64,000 nt of DNA from Brachycybe producta (taxonomy: Eukaryota; Arthropoda; Diplopoda; Playtdesmida; Andrognathidae): the NCBI GenBank assembly GCA_036925085.1, contig JAUPFP010000010.1:5250996-5314995 (forward strand), written 5' to 3'. The position numbers and the translations under genes are program-made. Each line of letters opens with the position of its first letter. Within the stretch, counting starts at the first letter, position 1. The notes under the pieces were generated by a model. That model searched no databases. It was not told where the DNA came from and saw only the letters and a program-made list of their open reading frames with translations. Positions 31,552 to 43,262 of this stretch are shown piece by piece.

Positions 31552-32258
31552 TGTAACGTCCTGCCTAGAACACAAAACTTTTCCACTTACCAGTGACCAA
31601 GCTTTGACGACGGAAACGGGACCGTACCCGTAGCCGCCTCTCCCACGGTGAACCTCGGGATGTGCCGACGTGGAGCTTTCCCCAATGGTGAAACACGATG
31701 GTAAAAATGCCGCCTCGCCAAGACCGAAACGATTTACCAGCCGATACAAGACGGAGAAGGATGGTGGAGTTTTCATCAGGCCGGAAACCAACCCTCCCGT
31801 GGTAAACCCCAATAACTGACACAGACACAAGTAAGTGATGAAATAAAGTGTTTAATGTACACTTACAACTTGAATACTGATGATGGCTGGGAAGTTCCCT
31901 CCAGCCAAGAGATCTTTCCAAAGAAAGGCACAAGGCCAAAAACAGAACAAAACAAGACCACATGCTGGACAGTGGAGGTCTCTCTGACCTCCACCCACAG
32001 GTCTAGTTCCTTGGGCTGCCCACAACACACTGCCCAAATCTTGTGGCTGACCAGGCCACAGAAAACCTCCAGGCAACTCCACCTGGAGGGGACAGAGGTC
32101 ACATCTGACCTTTCACCCATAGACTTCATGGTGAGAGGTCTGGTGGCACCAAAATGGCATTCGTCCCAACAGAATACTGTAGCTGTCAGGCAGACAGGGA
32201 ATAGGGAATTTGTCTGCTCATTCAAAAATTTGAAAATAAAGCAGACCAGGTTGCCACA
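31552..32258 (-). mobile_element. 5' LTR of element C
   Basis: 707 bp on the minus strand, TGTGGCAACC (from 32258) to GGACGTTACA (31552). GTAAGT donor (minus, first base 31590); hairpin TGGCTGG/CCAGCCA at 31884-31907. It pairs with the LTR at 12703-13425. Confidence 0.9.
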
Positions 32259-32473
32259 CTGGTTACACCTCGTAGGTGTACACAGGTCCAAGGTATAAAA
32301 GGACCGTGTTCCTCTTTGGTCCTCGTCCTTTTCTTTGCTCTTTTTTGTATTATGTTGATTATTCCGTATCACATCTTGGGCATGAGGAAGCACCTTTAAT
32401 CTAAAGAATTCATCTTTGTACTCTTGATGTTTCTGAGCAAAGATGAAAAAAGTGTTACAATGAGAAACTGCAT
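32259..32473. other. Flank of element C with hairpin and TATA-like motif
   Basis: ACACCT-cgt-AGGTGT (32267-32281) is followed by ggtataaaaggacc (~32294). It recalls 7661-7712. No gene was recognised. Confidence 0.4.
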
Positions 32474-32745
32474 TGTCTTTATGTTTGGTAACTAATAACA
32501 TCTCTACAGGGGCCGGAGACACCATAAGGCAGGAGACATGTGATCATGAAGCAGCTACAGCATCTTCAAGAATGGTAATCACCACGAGGGAAGATGTATA
32601 TCAGCATCGTTGTGTCTTTATGTTTGGTAATAACATCTCTACAGAGGCCGGAGACACCATAAGGCAGGAGACATGCGATCATGAAGCAGCTACAGCATCT
32701 TCAAGAATGGTAATCACCACGAGGGAAGATGTATATAAACATCGA
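32474..32745 (+). repeat. Tandem duplication, two ~139-bp units
   Basis: Unit 1 32474-32612, unit 2 32613-32745, nearly identical (tgtctttatgtttggtaa ... gaagatgtata). An open frame runs through both (GDTIRQETCDHEAATASSRM twice). I do not recognise the peptide and do not call it a gene. Confidence 0.85.
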
Positions 32746-32919
32746 CGGAAAGAAGGATGGCCACCATCCTTCTGCAATCCAACTCCATCCAAATTTTTCT
32801 GTAGCTTGAATCTTCTCCATGCTGGCACTGTGTGATACAAATAAGAAACGAGCTATATAAATCATCATCATAAGTTGGGTAAAAATATAAGGTTGACGTC
32901 AAAAGCTCACAATAGTATG

Positions 32920-33205
32920 AACCGGTCTCAATGGTGCCTTCATGGCCAGAACCGTCCAACATCACCTCATGATCGTCCAAACACCGGAGAACTTGTTCTT
33001 CACTAAGTTTTATGGCACTCGACCGGTCAAATCTCGGGATTTGGGAGGCACCTCCTGCGGTAGCACCATCATAACAACTATAATGGCAGTGCCTCCACAG
33101 ATACCACGTGTGTTAGCAGTCAATTATCACTTGACACACCAATTTACAATTTAAATAAACTGCCAACAGGGAAGAAAGAAAGAATCCCCTATAGGGAGTT
33201 ACTAT
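32920..33205 (-). repeat. Intron array remnant of element J
   Basis: Minus-strand accgt/cggt words followed on the right by GTAACTCC at 33202, the decayed equivalent of the GTAAGTCC donor. The acceptor, ORF2 and LTR of this element are missing to the left. Confidence 0.6.
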
Positions 33206-33339
33206 TTTTCTTCCGGCATCCAGTGGCCTGCCTGCCGTTCTATTCTTCCGCCGAATCTGCTGGTAAATTTTCGTTTTTTCTTCGAAAAAATAGTGGCAGG
33301 CGTCCTCTTTCATTTACCACACACTGCTAATTTTACTGG

Positions 33340-34740
33340 TAAATTGGCTAACAGCAGTGGCCAATGGAAACCAAACCATAGTCTGCCTTTCTCAGGGAAG
33401 ATTCACAGGTGGAGTCCATAAGAAAAGACACCATGGAGAGATCTCGGTCAGAAATTTCTTCTGCAGACTCAGTACGAAGTCTGTAGTTGGAAGTTAGGGA
33501 TTTTTCCACCCATTTTTCCCTGGGCGATGGCCATCTGTTCATGACAGACGGGCGGTATCCCATCCAATGGTCCTTCGGCATCCAACTTTAATTTTTGTGT
33601 ACCAGGCCATCATCCCACTCCAGAGATCGGCCTGATCTTTCCCACAAGGGCAGGGGCTCATAGAGTCTCTGATGGGTTCTGGCACTCACTGGTGCCCCAG
33701 AGGAAGCCTGCAAGGCTTCTTCTGACTCAGAGTCAGTAGACTCATCAGCCAAAATGGGCTGAGTAGATGGCCCCGGAGGAACAGCACCATCCTCCACCCA
33801 TCTCATCAGCCTTGGACCCAGTCTCACAGGTCTATTTAGAGTTTGAGGAGGTGTCAGAGCCTCCCAGGTCATCTTCCTCATGAGCTCCACATGTGGGAAC
33901 ATATGGCTTCAAGTTGTCAACATGAAACCGGTCCCTCATTTTCCGACCATACCCATCTACGAATTCTACCTCGCAGACTAGGTTGGAAACTTGTTGGACC
34001 ACCATACCCAGTTCTTCCTTATATGCCCAATTCCACTTTTTGGCCTGGCCGAGCTTACCAGCCATATCTTTCTTCCAGACCTTCATACCAGGGTAGTACA
34101 AGGGTCACTTCATCCAGCCAGCATTGTACTGGCTCTTCTGTCTTTTCTGAGCGGCTGCAAAATTCTGGCACACGCTCCTCCATGGCTTGCTAGTCAGGCA
34201 AGTCGCAGATCGGACTGTCAGGAAGAAGATTATTAATTCCCAACCTGGGCTCTCAACCAAACAACAATTGGTATGGAGACACTTCCGTGCTCTCCTGCAC
34301 CACAGTGCTATAGGCCCACACAGTGGGCCATAACTTATCTCACCAATCGCGTTGCTACTTGATGTGATCAAGATAATGCTTGATGGTTTCCATTATGCTG
34401 GACTATATTTTAGCACTCCTGGAAATTTTGCAAAACATTGCTACAGAATTGTTATCCACGATGCGAGATAAGAGTTGTCAGTGTATCATACACCGACAAG
34501 ATCTCATCTTTCAGAAACTTGACAAGACAAGCGGCCGTAGCCCTTTGTACTGCCTTTGCCACACCATGCCAGGTGAAGTAGTCCACCATGATCAACACAC
34601 AGGTAACTCCGCCCATGAATGCAGAAAACGGCCGAACGAAGTCTATTCCCCAGGCATGAACTGGGTACTCCTGAACTATCAGTTGCAAAAATCCTTGAGC
34701 TCTTGTGAACTGTCATAACCTCTGACACACTAAGCATGAC
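33340..34740 (-). pseudogene. Integrase, tail and 3' exon (element J)
   Basis: Minus strand. Recognisable blocks: exon and tail (~33345-33900, PLPLWERSGRSLEWDD), C-terminal module (FHVDNLKPYVPTC, ~33905), and a core with GIDFVRPFSAFMGGVTCVLIM (~34610) and TLISHRG (~34455). The second catalytic Asp of SDRG has become His, and the surrounding region is full of frameshifts. Inactive. Confidence 0.8.
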
Positions 34741-34769
34741 TTAACAGACTCCACCGTGTCATGTTCTAT

Positions 34770-36060
34770 ACTTAACCAGTAGAACGGGTACCAAACCATT
34801 GGTATGTCTTGTACATTCCGAAGTGACCAGCTTCAGAACTATCATGCAGCTTCCGGAAGCAGAAGGCTTGACATGACCTCAGCACAACCAACACAGTTCT
34901 CATGCGATCCTGGATGGATCTAACAGTAAACAACAACTCGTTTGCCACAACAAACTTCAACCTTTTAAGGTTCAATTTTTTGGTGGCAAACTAGTTGTTG
35001 TATTCAAGTTGGCGTTGATGAAGAACTCATGCTTCACCTTGGAGAACCAATTGTCATTGGCCTGCTCCATAACCCAATCCACCTCGGAACAGATCTGGTA
35101 AGTTACCTCACCCATGTCAGCCTAGATGTGCTCCGGTAAAGAAGGATCGTCAACTTCATCTACTGGATACCGACTTAAAACTGTCGGCATCCTCATGAAG
35201 TTTCCCATTTTGATACTGGACTTTATACTGGTACTCCTGCAACTGCATCTGCCAATGCTGCAACTTGCCTTGCAAGTTTTGTGGAATTGATTTTATGATC
35301 AGTTATGACATTATTGCCAAGCATTCCTGGTCGGTGACAGAATACCGTGTCTCCGGTTCCTTCATGAGACAGCTAGTGTAGGACAGAACCCGAGGAGCCT
35401 TGTTTTCAGGTAACTTCTGGTATACTATGACACCTAGACCCTACCCACTCGTATCAGTATATGAATTAAAACCTCACGACGTGAATCATACATTCTGAGT
35501 ACCAGTGCTTCGGTTAAAAATGCCTTTAACTGCTCGAATGCTAGACCACACTGCTCTGACCAGTCAAAGAATGCAGCCTTCCCAGTCAGATCATGCAGTG
35601 GTCTTGCGACCTTAGCAAAGTCCTTGATGAACCTACCATAGTAGCTGGCCAGTCCGAGAAAACTCCGGATTGCGGTCACCATTGTAGTTACAACGAACTT
35701 TTGACTGCTTTCACGAGACCCAGGTCTGGAGCAACTAACTCAGCTATCATCCAGGTACACCAAGGAGCTCTCCAATTTATGTCTCACTAGCAAGATGTCC
35801 AGCACTTTTTGCATAGTGGAACAAGCATTGCAGAGTATAAAAGGCATTTTCCAAAACTCAAACAGACCTTAAGAGCAAATGAATGCTGTCTTCTCAATGT
35901 ATTGCTCCACCATCCTGACATGCCAGTAACCACTAGCAAGGCCCAGGGTTGCAAAATACTTCACTCTGGCAATCAAAGCGAGGGCATCAATGATGCGAGG
36001 TAACGGACACTGATCTGCCTTGGTTTGGGCATTCAGTCTCTGGCAGTCCACACAAAAACG
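34770..36060 (-). pseudogene. Reverse transcriptase and RNase H (element J)
   Basis: Minus strand, strongly decayed: DCQRLNAQTKADQCPLPRI (~36030), FATLGLASGYWHVRM (~35945), YLDD codons (~35757) followed by a deletion, RSFLGLASYYGRFIKDFAKVA (~35640), RNase H scraps and RFKFVVA-like text (~34960). Several deletions and frame changes. Confidence 0.8.
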
Positions 36061-36560
36061 AAAGCCACCATCCTTCTTGCGAACAAGTAATATATGGCTT
36101 GCATAGGAACTACGCGAAGGTTGGAATACCCCTGCATCTAATATCTTTTCTACCTCTTCTCTCTCGATTGCTCGTGCTGCTGGATCGGTTCTTCGCTATC
36201 CCTCATGCACTAGAGGTAAGCCACCAGTATCAATCGTATGTTCGACGAGCGGAGTTTTCTCAGTTCTGTATAATCGCGCACAAAATCGGCATTCCACGTC
36301 CACGGCATTCCAGTAGGAACTCTCGAAGCTGTACCGGCTCTTCAGGCTTCAGACTAGGTCCAATTTTCAGGCACTCTTTAAAAGTGGGTTTCACTTCCAC
36401 ATTGAGGACCTGGCGACCTTTAACAGTCGCACCTCTCAACTTAGGTGGAAGCCCCTCTATCCAGAAATGGAGATGGCTGACAGCCATTGTGGTGGGACTG
36501 GATGGTGAGAAGGGGAACCCCACTCATGGAGATGAGGAGGGTTCTCCCTCTCAACTTAGA
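36061..36560 (-). pseudogene. Protease-RT linker (element J)
   Basis: Minus-strand match to KPTFKECLKIGPSLKPEEPVQL and PPKLRGATVKGRQVLN. It is cut at ~36560 by element YR1. Confidence 0.78.
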
Positions 36561-36569
36561 TCGCCCGTT

Positions 36570-36815
36570 CAAACAAGGATAACTAAATGAAATCATTGCA
36601 AATATTGGCCACCTACGGGCGCATTTTCTGCCTTTTTTCATTGTAAAAGGCAATTAAAACAGGGATAACTAAATGAAGACTTTGCAACGATGCTCTGCAT
36701 ATGGGCACATTTTCTGCCTTTTTTGTCAAAATGAGCAGCAAATGAAACAGGGATAACTAACCGAAAACGTTGCAAAACAAGCGGCAAATTCAAGCAGGGA
36801 TAACTAAATTGTACT
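36570..36815 (+). repeat. YR1 upstream array, ~87-bp units
   Basis: The core agggataactaaatgaa recurs at ~36575, 36661, 36749 and 36797. Between cores are ttgcaa and gggc.cattttctgcctttttt. It is shared with YR2 (47620-48000). Confidence 0.85.
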
Positions 36816-37222
36816 TGTTACATGGGGACCGATTGTTTGGGCCAATCGCCGTTTCTATGTATGATTTTTCGATTGTGAACATATAAGTTTTCGGACTTTT
36901 ATGTCATCTTCCGATGCATGCTCTTCCAAAGTGTGACTTATGGAAACCGAGCAGCTTACGACAGGGCCGATTATTGGGGCCAATCAATGTTTCTGTGTAA
37001 GCAAAAAAAGAAAGATTTTTTGCGTTCTTTGTGCTCACTGACCCTCATCCTACTTTCTATTTCCTTCCACCCACTCGTGTATCCAGCCTTAACGTGGCGA
37101 GTGGGCTTGTTGGGAAATATCTTGTTTGTCACTGAGATGTTATTGTTTCAGCGAACATAGAGACATTTACCTAAACTTGTGGATACAATCTTTTTCTTCC
37201 ACTGCGTTATTCTTTCCTTTCC

Positions 37223-37230
37223 TATATAAG
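37223..37230 (+). promoter_or_regulatory. TATA box of YR1
   Basis: CCTATATAAGG context, about 155 bp upstream of the coding start and conserved at 47183-47190 in YR2. Confidence 0.6.
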
Positions 37231-37379
37231 GTCGTTTGCTTTTTGTGCCGTCCATCTGTGAATAATAATAGATTCATTTGAGCATTCTGCAGGCAATGCA
37301 GAACATACCAAATCGCTTCTAAAAATGTGTGTTGCTTTTGTCGTTTCAGTGACCCACTAATACGAAGCGTATATTAAAT

Positions 37380-37964
37380 TTGGGTAGACGCAACAAGTCG
37401 AGAAAGGCGGCTTTAAATAATGATCACACAGACACAGACGCAAACGGCAAAACAAATATTCGTGGCGACGTGCATGAAAAAATTGACGAAGGGAAGGCGT
37501 TGTCTAACGTGCCCTGTGACCCACAAGAGAAGAAAAAACCACGAATCGAAGAAATTTAAACTGTCCGCTCTGCCATGTCCCTACCCATGGCCGTCTCATA
37601 AGGCACTTACGTGACCACCACAAAGAAAAGACAGAAGAAGAGCGTCAAGACATTAACAAAAGGACGAAAGACAAATTTAAAAAAGGTCCACCACCACTTG
37701 ATTGGGAACTCGTAAAACAGTGGTTTGGGTCACTCATAAATAACTCGATTGTGCATCAAGGACTTATGAGATGCATATATCACTTTGGTTCATGCTTCGA
37801 AAACCTTCCTTCTGTGTGGGAGCAGGGCACGTTGGGTGACAACCCAGACGTCGTTGACGAAGACCCCATAGACGAAGGCGAACCATGCTTCGCCGGTAGT
37901 GTTTCCTCACAAGAACTAGTTATTGTGCGGGATCCGTTTTTGCCAAGATGCAAGTGGAAAATCT
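37380..37964 (+). pseudogene. N-terminus of zinc-finger tyrosine recombinase (YR1)
   Basis: Begins with the codon homologous to the YR2 start, here TTG rather than ATG, followed by GRRNKSRKA. A 1-nt deletion near 37540 shifts the frame. The downstream frame then shows a C2H2-type finger CPLCHVPTHGRLIRHLRDHH (37562-37621), a basic/Glu helix and NLPSVWEQGTLGDNP (~37800). Relative to YR2 a ~20-bp deletion lies near 37890. The coding sequence is cut at ~37964, before any catalytic residue. The zinc finger probably binds the element's DNA (inference). Confidence 0.72.
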
Positions 37965-39767
37965 CAAGCTGTGGAGGCAGCCCTAGTGGTGGGACTGGAG
38001 GATCCATCTAAGTTGAGATAGGGAGACCCCACTCATGGAGATGGCCGACCAGGGGGCTTCCGGCTAAGTTGAGAGGGGCGACCAGGAAAGGTCGCCGAGT
38101 CCTCAATGCGGAAGTTAAACCCACTCTCGAAGAGTACCTTAAAATCAGACCCAGTCTGAAGCCTGAGGAGGCGGCACAGCTTCGGGAGTTCCTGCTGGAA
38201 TGCCGTGGATTTTGGATTTTGGATTCAATTATACACAGCTGGGGGAACCCCGCTCGTCAAACACACTATCGATACCGGTGGGTTACCTCCGGTGCGTGAA
38301 GGATTGCGAATAACCGCTCCGGCGGCTCGTGTGATCGAGAGAGAAGAGGTAGCAAAGATGTTGGATGCAGGGGTAATCCAACCTTCGCATAGTTCCTATG
38401 CGAGAACTATCTTGCTTGTTCGCAAGAAGGATGGTGGTTTTCGTTTTTGTGTGGACTATCGGCGACTGAATGCCCAGACAAAGGCAGATCAGTACCCGTT
38501 ACCTCGCATCGATGATGCCCTCGATTAACTTGCTGGAGCGAAGTATTTCGCAACCCTAGACCTTGCTAGTGGTTACTGGCAGGTCAGGATGGCGGAGCAA
38601 GACATTGAGAAAACAGCATTTATTTGCTCTCAAGGTCTGTTTGAGTTCCGAAAACTGCCTTTCGGACTCTGCAATGCTCCTGCCACGATGCAAAAAGCGT
38701 TAGACCTCTTGTTGGTGAGACATAAGTGGGAGAGCTGCTTGGTGTACCTATATGATATTATCGTCTTTGGGAGCACCTTTGAGCAGTTTCTTGAACGCTT
38801 GAGTACTGTCCTGAGACTGCTACGAGGGGCGGAGCTGAAACTCCAGCCGAAAAAATGTTTCTTCGGTTTTGACAAAGTCAAGTATCTCGGTCACATTGTG
38901 AGGGCCGAGGGAGTTGCTCCGAACCCGGGACTCGTGAGAGCAGTCGGAGAGTACAATGTCCCTACAACAGTGACCGCCGTCCGAAGTTTTCTTGGACTGG
39001 CCGACTACTACCGTAGGTTCATTAAGGACTTCGCCAAGGTCGCAAGGCGACTATATGATCAGCCCAAAAAGGATGCGTCCTTTGACTGGTCGGAGCAGTG
39101 TGGTCTAGCATTCCAGCGGTTAAAGGCATTTTTAACCAAAGCCCCAGTGCTCACCATGTATGATCCACGTGATGAGGTGTTAATTCATAACCAAATGCTA
39201 GTACATAATGGTCAAGGTGTTGTAGTATACCAGAAGCTACTGGAGGACAAGGCTCCTCGGGTTCTGGCCTATGCTAGCCGTCTCATGAAGGGACCGAAAA
39301 CACGGTATAGTGTCACCGAGCAGGAATGCTTGGCGTTCATGTTTACCGTGGGTAAATTCCGACCTTACATCTTTAACTGGGACTTTGTGATTGTAACAGA
39401 TCACCATGCGCTTTGTCATTTGCAGACTGCCAAAAACCTGCAAGGCAGGTTGGGGCATTGGCAAATGCAGTTGCAGGAGTATCGGTATAAGATTCAGTAC
39501 AATAAGGGGAAACTTCACGAGGATGCTGACTGTTTGAGTCGGTATCCGGTGAATGAAGTTGTTGATCCTTCTTTGCCTGAACACGTCGAGGCAGACGTAT
39601 TTGAGGTCATTTGCCGGGTCTGGTCTGAGATGGATTGGGTGATGGAGCAGGCCAATGACAGTTGGTGCTCCAAGGTGAAGCGTGAGCTATCCACCGACCC
39701 CGACTCTAACTTAAGGTTCAAGTTCGTGATGGCAGACAAGTTGTTGTATACCATCAAATCCATTTAG
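37965..39767 (+). pseudogene. Linker, reverse transcriptase and RNase H (element K)
   Basis: Starts abruptly inside the linker. RT blocks: LPRIDDALD then a TAA at ~38526, YFATLDLASGYWQVRM, LPFGLCNAPATM (~38655). The YLDD box reads YLYD (~38750), losing a catalytic Asp. RNase H has lost HTDASGYG (HNQMLVHNGQG, ~39187) but keeps TDHHALCHLQT (~39397). The frame 38589-39767 is otherwise open and ends at TAG. Closely similar to B1 at DNA level. Confidence 0.88.
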
Positions 39768-40700
39768 GATCATACAAGAACTGTGTTGGTTGTGCCGAGG
39801 TCGTGTCAAGCCTTCTGCTTGCGGAAGTTGCACGATAGCTCCGAAGCTGGTCACTTCGGAGTGTACAAGACATACCAACGGTTACGTACTCGTTTCTACT
39901 GTGTGTGTGTCAGAGAGTACGACAGTTTGCAAGAGCTCAAGGATTCTTGCAACCCATAGTTTCTGAGTACCCGGTTCATGCCTGGGGAATGGACTTCGTT
40001 GGGCCTTTTCCCACATCCGTGGGTGCAGTCACCTATGTACTGATCATGGTGAATTACTTCACCTGGTACGGCGTGGCAAAGGCAGTACGAAGGGCTACGG
40101 CCGCTTGTGTTGTCAAGTTTCTGAAAGATGAGATCTTGTCGGTGTATGGCACTCCGACTACTCTCATCTCAGATCGTGGATCCCAGTTCTGCCGCAAGGT
40201 TTTGAGAAAGTTTCAGGAGCGCTATAATATAGCGTAGCACTTCACAACGGCATAACATCCGCAAGCTAATGGGCTTACGGAGCATACGAACAAGACCGTG
40301 ATGGAAACCATCAAATTGCTTCCTGCCATGTGGGCCTACAACACTGCGGTGCAGGAGAGCACGGAAGTGTCTCCGTACCAATTGTGTGCTCGTCAAAATT
40401 TAGCAGCCGCTCAAGCAAAACAGTAGAGCCGGTATGACGCCGGCCGGGTGGAGCCACCCCTGTACCAGCCTGGCAATAAGGTCTGGATGAGGGATATGGC
40501 TGGGAAGCTCAGTCAAGCCAAGAAGTGGAACTTCTTTTACAAGGCGGAACTGGTTACAGTGGTCCGGCAGGTTTCCGACCTGGTCTACGAGGTTGAATTC
40601 GTAGATGGGTATGGTCGGAAGGTGCGGGACCGGTTTCACGTTGATAACTTGAAGCCGTACATTCCCACATGTGGAGTTCGTAAGGAAGATGGCCTTGTTT
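39768..40700 (+). pseudogene. Integrase with internal deletions (element K)
   Basis: A ~60-bp loss near 39900 removes part of the zinc domain. MDFVGPFPTSVG (~39990) and SDRGSQFC (~40170) are present. A TAG lies at ~40235. The Glu region is interrupted, and two deletions (~40316 and ~40385) remove about 150 bp. The C-terminal module (EFVDGYGRKVRDRFHVDNLK, ~40595-40655) is intact. Confidence 0.85.
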
Positions 40701-41280
40701 ACTTTCAAACTCTGAAGGAGCCAGTGATGCTGAGTCTGGGTCAGCTGGAAGTGAGAGGAGGGACGAAATTTCTCCAGGACCTTCTGGTCAGCCTGGCTTG
40801 GTTGTAGAGTCTACCGACTCTGAAGCAGAGGAAGCACCTCAGCCCCGGTACAACCTCCATCCAAGAAAACCCAGGCCTTTTGAGGTTATGCAAGCTACCT
40901 CTGGGGCACCAATAGGCACCAGGGAGGAGCAGGGACTTTGGAAGTCCCTGTCCTGGTGGAAGAAAGCAGGTCATTCCCTGGTATGAGATGATGACCTGAA
41001 CTGAGGAAATAAGGATTGGGAGCGCAGTGACCCTTGGACTGGGGGCCGCCTGTCTGTCATGGCGGTTGTCCAGGGGAACTGGGTGGAGAAATCCACAATT
41101 TCCAACTGCAGACTCAAAGGGGAGTCTGCAGACGTTATTTTTCCTAAAGATCTCTCTCCTGAGTCTTTCCATAGAGATTCATGCCGTGTATCTGCCCCTA
41201 AAAAGGCAGACGATGGTAGAATCTTTATGGTAACAGCAATGGAGGCTGCTAATAATGTGTTAGCCGCCAAGCAGCCGCTG
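40701..41280 (+). pseudogene. Acidic tail and conserved 3' exon (element K)
   Basis: Tail motif RYNLHPRKPRPFE (~40846) and exon block APKKADDGRIFMVTAMEAANN (~41194-41256). The sequence then skips the last ~100 bp of the exon, with the donor, and enters the array at ~41285. Confidence 0.65.
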
Positions 41281-41289
41281 TTCAACACG

Positions 41290-41770
41290 TGGATTTGGTG
41301 GAGGCGTCACCGTCATGGTTTTGACGGTGATGCTACCACTGACGGGGCCGTGAATAACACGGTGTTTTACCGCCTGAACACCGTGGAACTTGGTGGTGAC
41401 CAAGTTCTACGGAGTTTGGACGGTGAAAAGGTGTTTTTACATGGTTCTGTCCATGAAACCACCGTGGAGAACGGTTTCGACCATAGACCACGGTGTTCTA
41501 GCGGACAGAATGTGGTTTTTCACAGTAGTAGTCTGTGTAAACCACTTCCCAAGCTACCTGAATTGTCGGTACCGGTTTTGGACGGTCCAAGCACTTGTTT
41601 GGCCGCTTCCGACCGTGTGGATCCCGTGAGGGACGGTTTTTACTGTGGGTCACGGGATATGCACGGTGAAAATGGGATTTCTTACGGAGATGTACCATGG
41701 AAATCACCGCCCAAGGTACCGAATGGGAAATTACGAGTTGTGGACCGACCAAAAACGTTTTTGGCCGGAC
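41290..41770 (+). repeat. Intron-type accgt/cggt array (element K)
   Basis: Close relative of the B1 intron array (ggacggtgaaaaggtg, ggacggtccaagcac). At ~41770 it jumps to the last codons of ORF2 (cgtcggtggatggcggagtggatgg), so almost the whole ORF2 is deleted. Confidence 0.8.
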
Positions 41771-41913
41771 ACGTCGGTGGATGGCGGAGTGGATGGTAGC
41801 TCCGTTAAATCCACCACCAAAGTACTCGGACTGAAACTGAGTGGGGGTCATGGGCGCAATCCTTGCTGGCTTGACTGACCTATCCCGGGGCGGATCAGGG
41901 AAGTTGAGAGAAT

Positions 41914-42695
41914 TGTGACGACCCAGTTTTGCTCCTTTTGGAGCAAAACTAAATTCCCATTGCCGTCTGCTAGGCACCTGTAATTTGGTTGCCAGGCAGA
42001 CGACAAAATGGCCAGCTAGGGTCACTGTCCTCCCCCAGGTAGAGCAGCCTGGGGGGTGATATATAATGGTGGTGGCCATTATTATCTGGACAGTGGAAAG
42101 TAGACCCTGATGCCTTGTGCATGTGTTGTTGGTGATTGTGCTCTGTGTTTTCATCAGGTGGCCAAGATGGCCACCACTCATCAAGTGCTTTGTTGCTGTG
42201 TGGGTGTATATTACCTTGTCTCCTGGCTGGATTAGCCAGGAGATATCTTGCTTTAATAGTGAGTGTTTTATTATCTAATTTATTATTTGAATAAATTATC
42301 TTGCTTATTTTCACTCACACCACTGTGTCCGTGTTATATTTATAAATTACTGGGGAAGTTACCGCGGGAAAGGTGGGGGATTACCGGTGGGGTGTCACCG
42401 GTACTTCACCGTCCTGGTCCGGCATGTTACTCGTCTTGTCGGCCGGTGCTTTGTGCGCGGTTTATCCACAGTAAGGTCCATCGGGGATTTACCGTGGATT
42501 CCTCATCCTGTTTGGCGGTCTTTCGTCCGTCGACTTGCGGCATGGAAGTCAACCTCCGACCGGCACTTCTCGTGGACACGGACGGGTACAAGAGGAGGGC
42601 TGGTCTGCACTTGGGTCTCGTCCCAAGGGGGCTCAACAGTGGTAAGTCATACAAAACTTGCCGGGGTCATTGTAGCGCCCAGCTGGGTTGTTACA
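41914..42695 (+). mobile_element. 3' LTR of element K (subfamily B)
   Basis: 782 bp, TGTGACGACC...GGGTTGTTACA, preceded by a polypurine tract. TATA (42058), hairpin TCTCCTGGCT/AGCCAGGAGA with loop GGATT (42219-42243), AATAAA (~42289), GTAAGT (42642-42647). Confidence 0.9.
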
Positions 42696-42852
42696 CCAGT
42701 ATAATATTTAAAACCAGTAGGGCCAGTAAGAAACATGGTGGTGTTTGATTTTTGTCACCAGTGTAGTATTTAAAACTAGTAGGACCAGTAAGAAAGATGG
42801 TAGTCCTTGATAGTTGTCTCCAGTATAACAATAAGAACCAGTAGACCAGTGG
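42696..42852 (+). repeat. Three ~62-bp tandem units beside the K LTR
   Basis: Units start ccagtataatattt (42696), ccagtgtagtattt (42758) and ccagtataacaata (42820, partial). Confidence 0.85.
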
Positions 42853-43262
42853 ATTCACCGCTCTGGAGGTATTCCTCCAGATGCAGCTGGCAAAGCCTCC
42901 TGTGCACCAGCACTGCACATGGGTGGTAGTGCATAGATGAGATAGAGAACAAAATGGTGCTCACATTCATGCAACTGCAGGACATCAATCACACAGGCTA
43001 TCTTCAACAATTGCCACGGATAACCCAGCCAAAAAGAACTCAGCATTCCATACCAGATCCTCTGGGACCTCTACCAGCTCCCTTAGGAGCTTTCTACGAT
43101 GTTCTTCCAGACAAGTAACAATAAAAGCAAGAATACCATTTCTCAACTGGGCTCCTCTACCCAGAAGACTCTGCAAAGGCCCCTCACCAAATTTCAGTGG
43201 CACACCACAAGGAGTCACACCACCCAGGAGCCTCTGCACCATGAGTTTCCATATGGTGGTTG
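42853..43262 (-). pseudogene. Old gypsy gag N-terminus
   Basis: Minus strand. HRRKLLRELVEVPEDLVW and NAEFFLAGLSVAIVEDSLC (~43090-43010) correspond to LLRDMVEIPHETAWEVRAFLATLSEQQLVKIAYG of the element C gag. It is divergent and split between frames. The remainder of the element is lost to the left. Confidence 0.65.

Larger units (their letters stand above)
12703..32258 (-). mobile_element. Gypsy element C (subfamily A), split by element B1
   Basis: Two minus-strand halves belong together: 12703-16706 (3' LTR, integrase, RT, linker) and 29235-32258 (start of protease, gag, leader array, PBS, 5' LTR). The two LTRs are of the same subfamily and look about 90% alike by eye; the outer flanks share CTGG. 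Element B1 occupies 16707-29234. About half a kilobase of protease/linker and the start of the B1 5' LTR are missing at the left junction, so a deletion followed insertion. Confidence 0.75.
36565..37964 (+). mobile_element. YR1: truncated zinc-finger/tyrosine-recombinase element
   Basis: About 1.4 kb colinear with the 5' part of YR2 (minus strand, 46440-48010): repeat array, a ~200-bp spacer, TATA box, then the start of the coding region. Both ends are junctions with gypsy pol linkers (minus on the left, plus on the right). The recombinase catalytic domain is missing. Confidence 0.75.

Noticed and set aside
36660-36675. cagggataact resembles the I-SceI homing-endonuclease site
   Set aside because: Only a partial match, explained by the repeat unit; no homing endonuclease gene is present.
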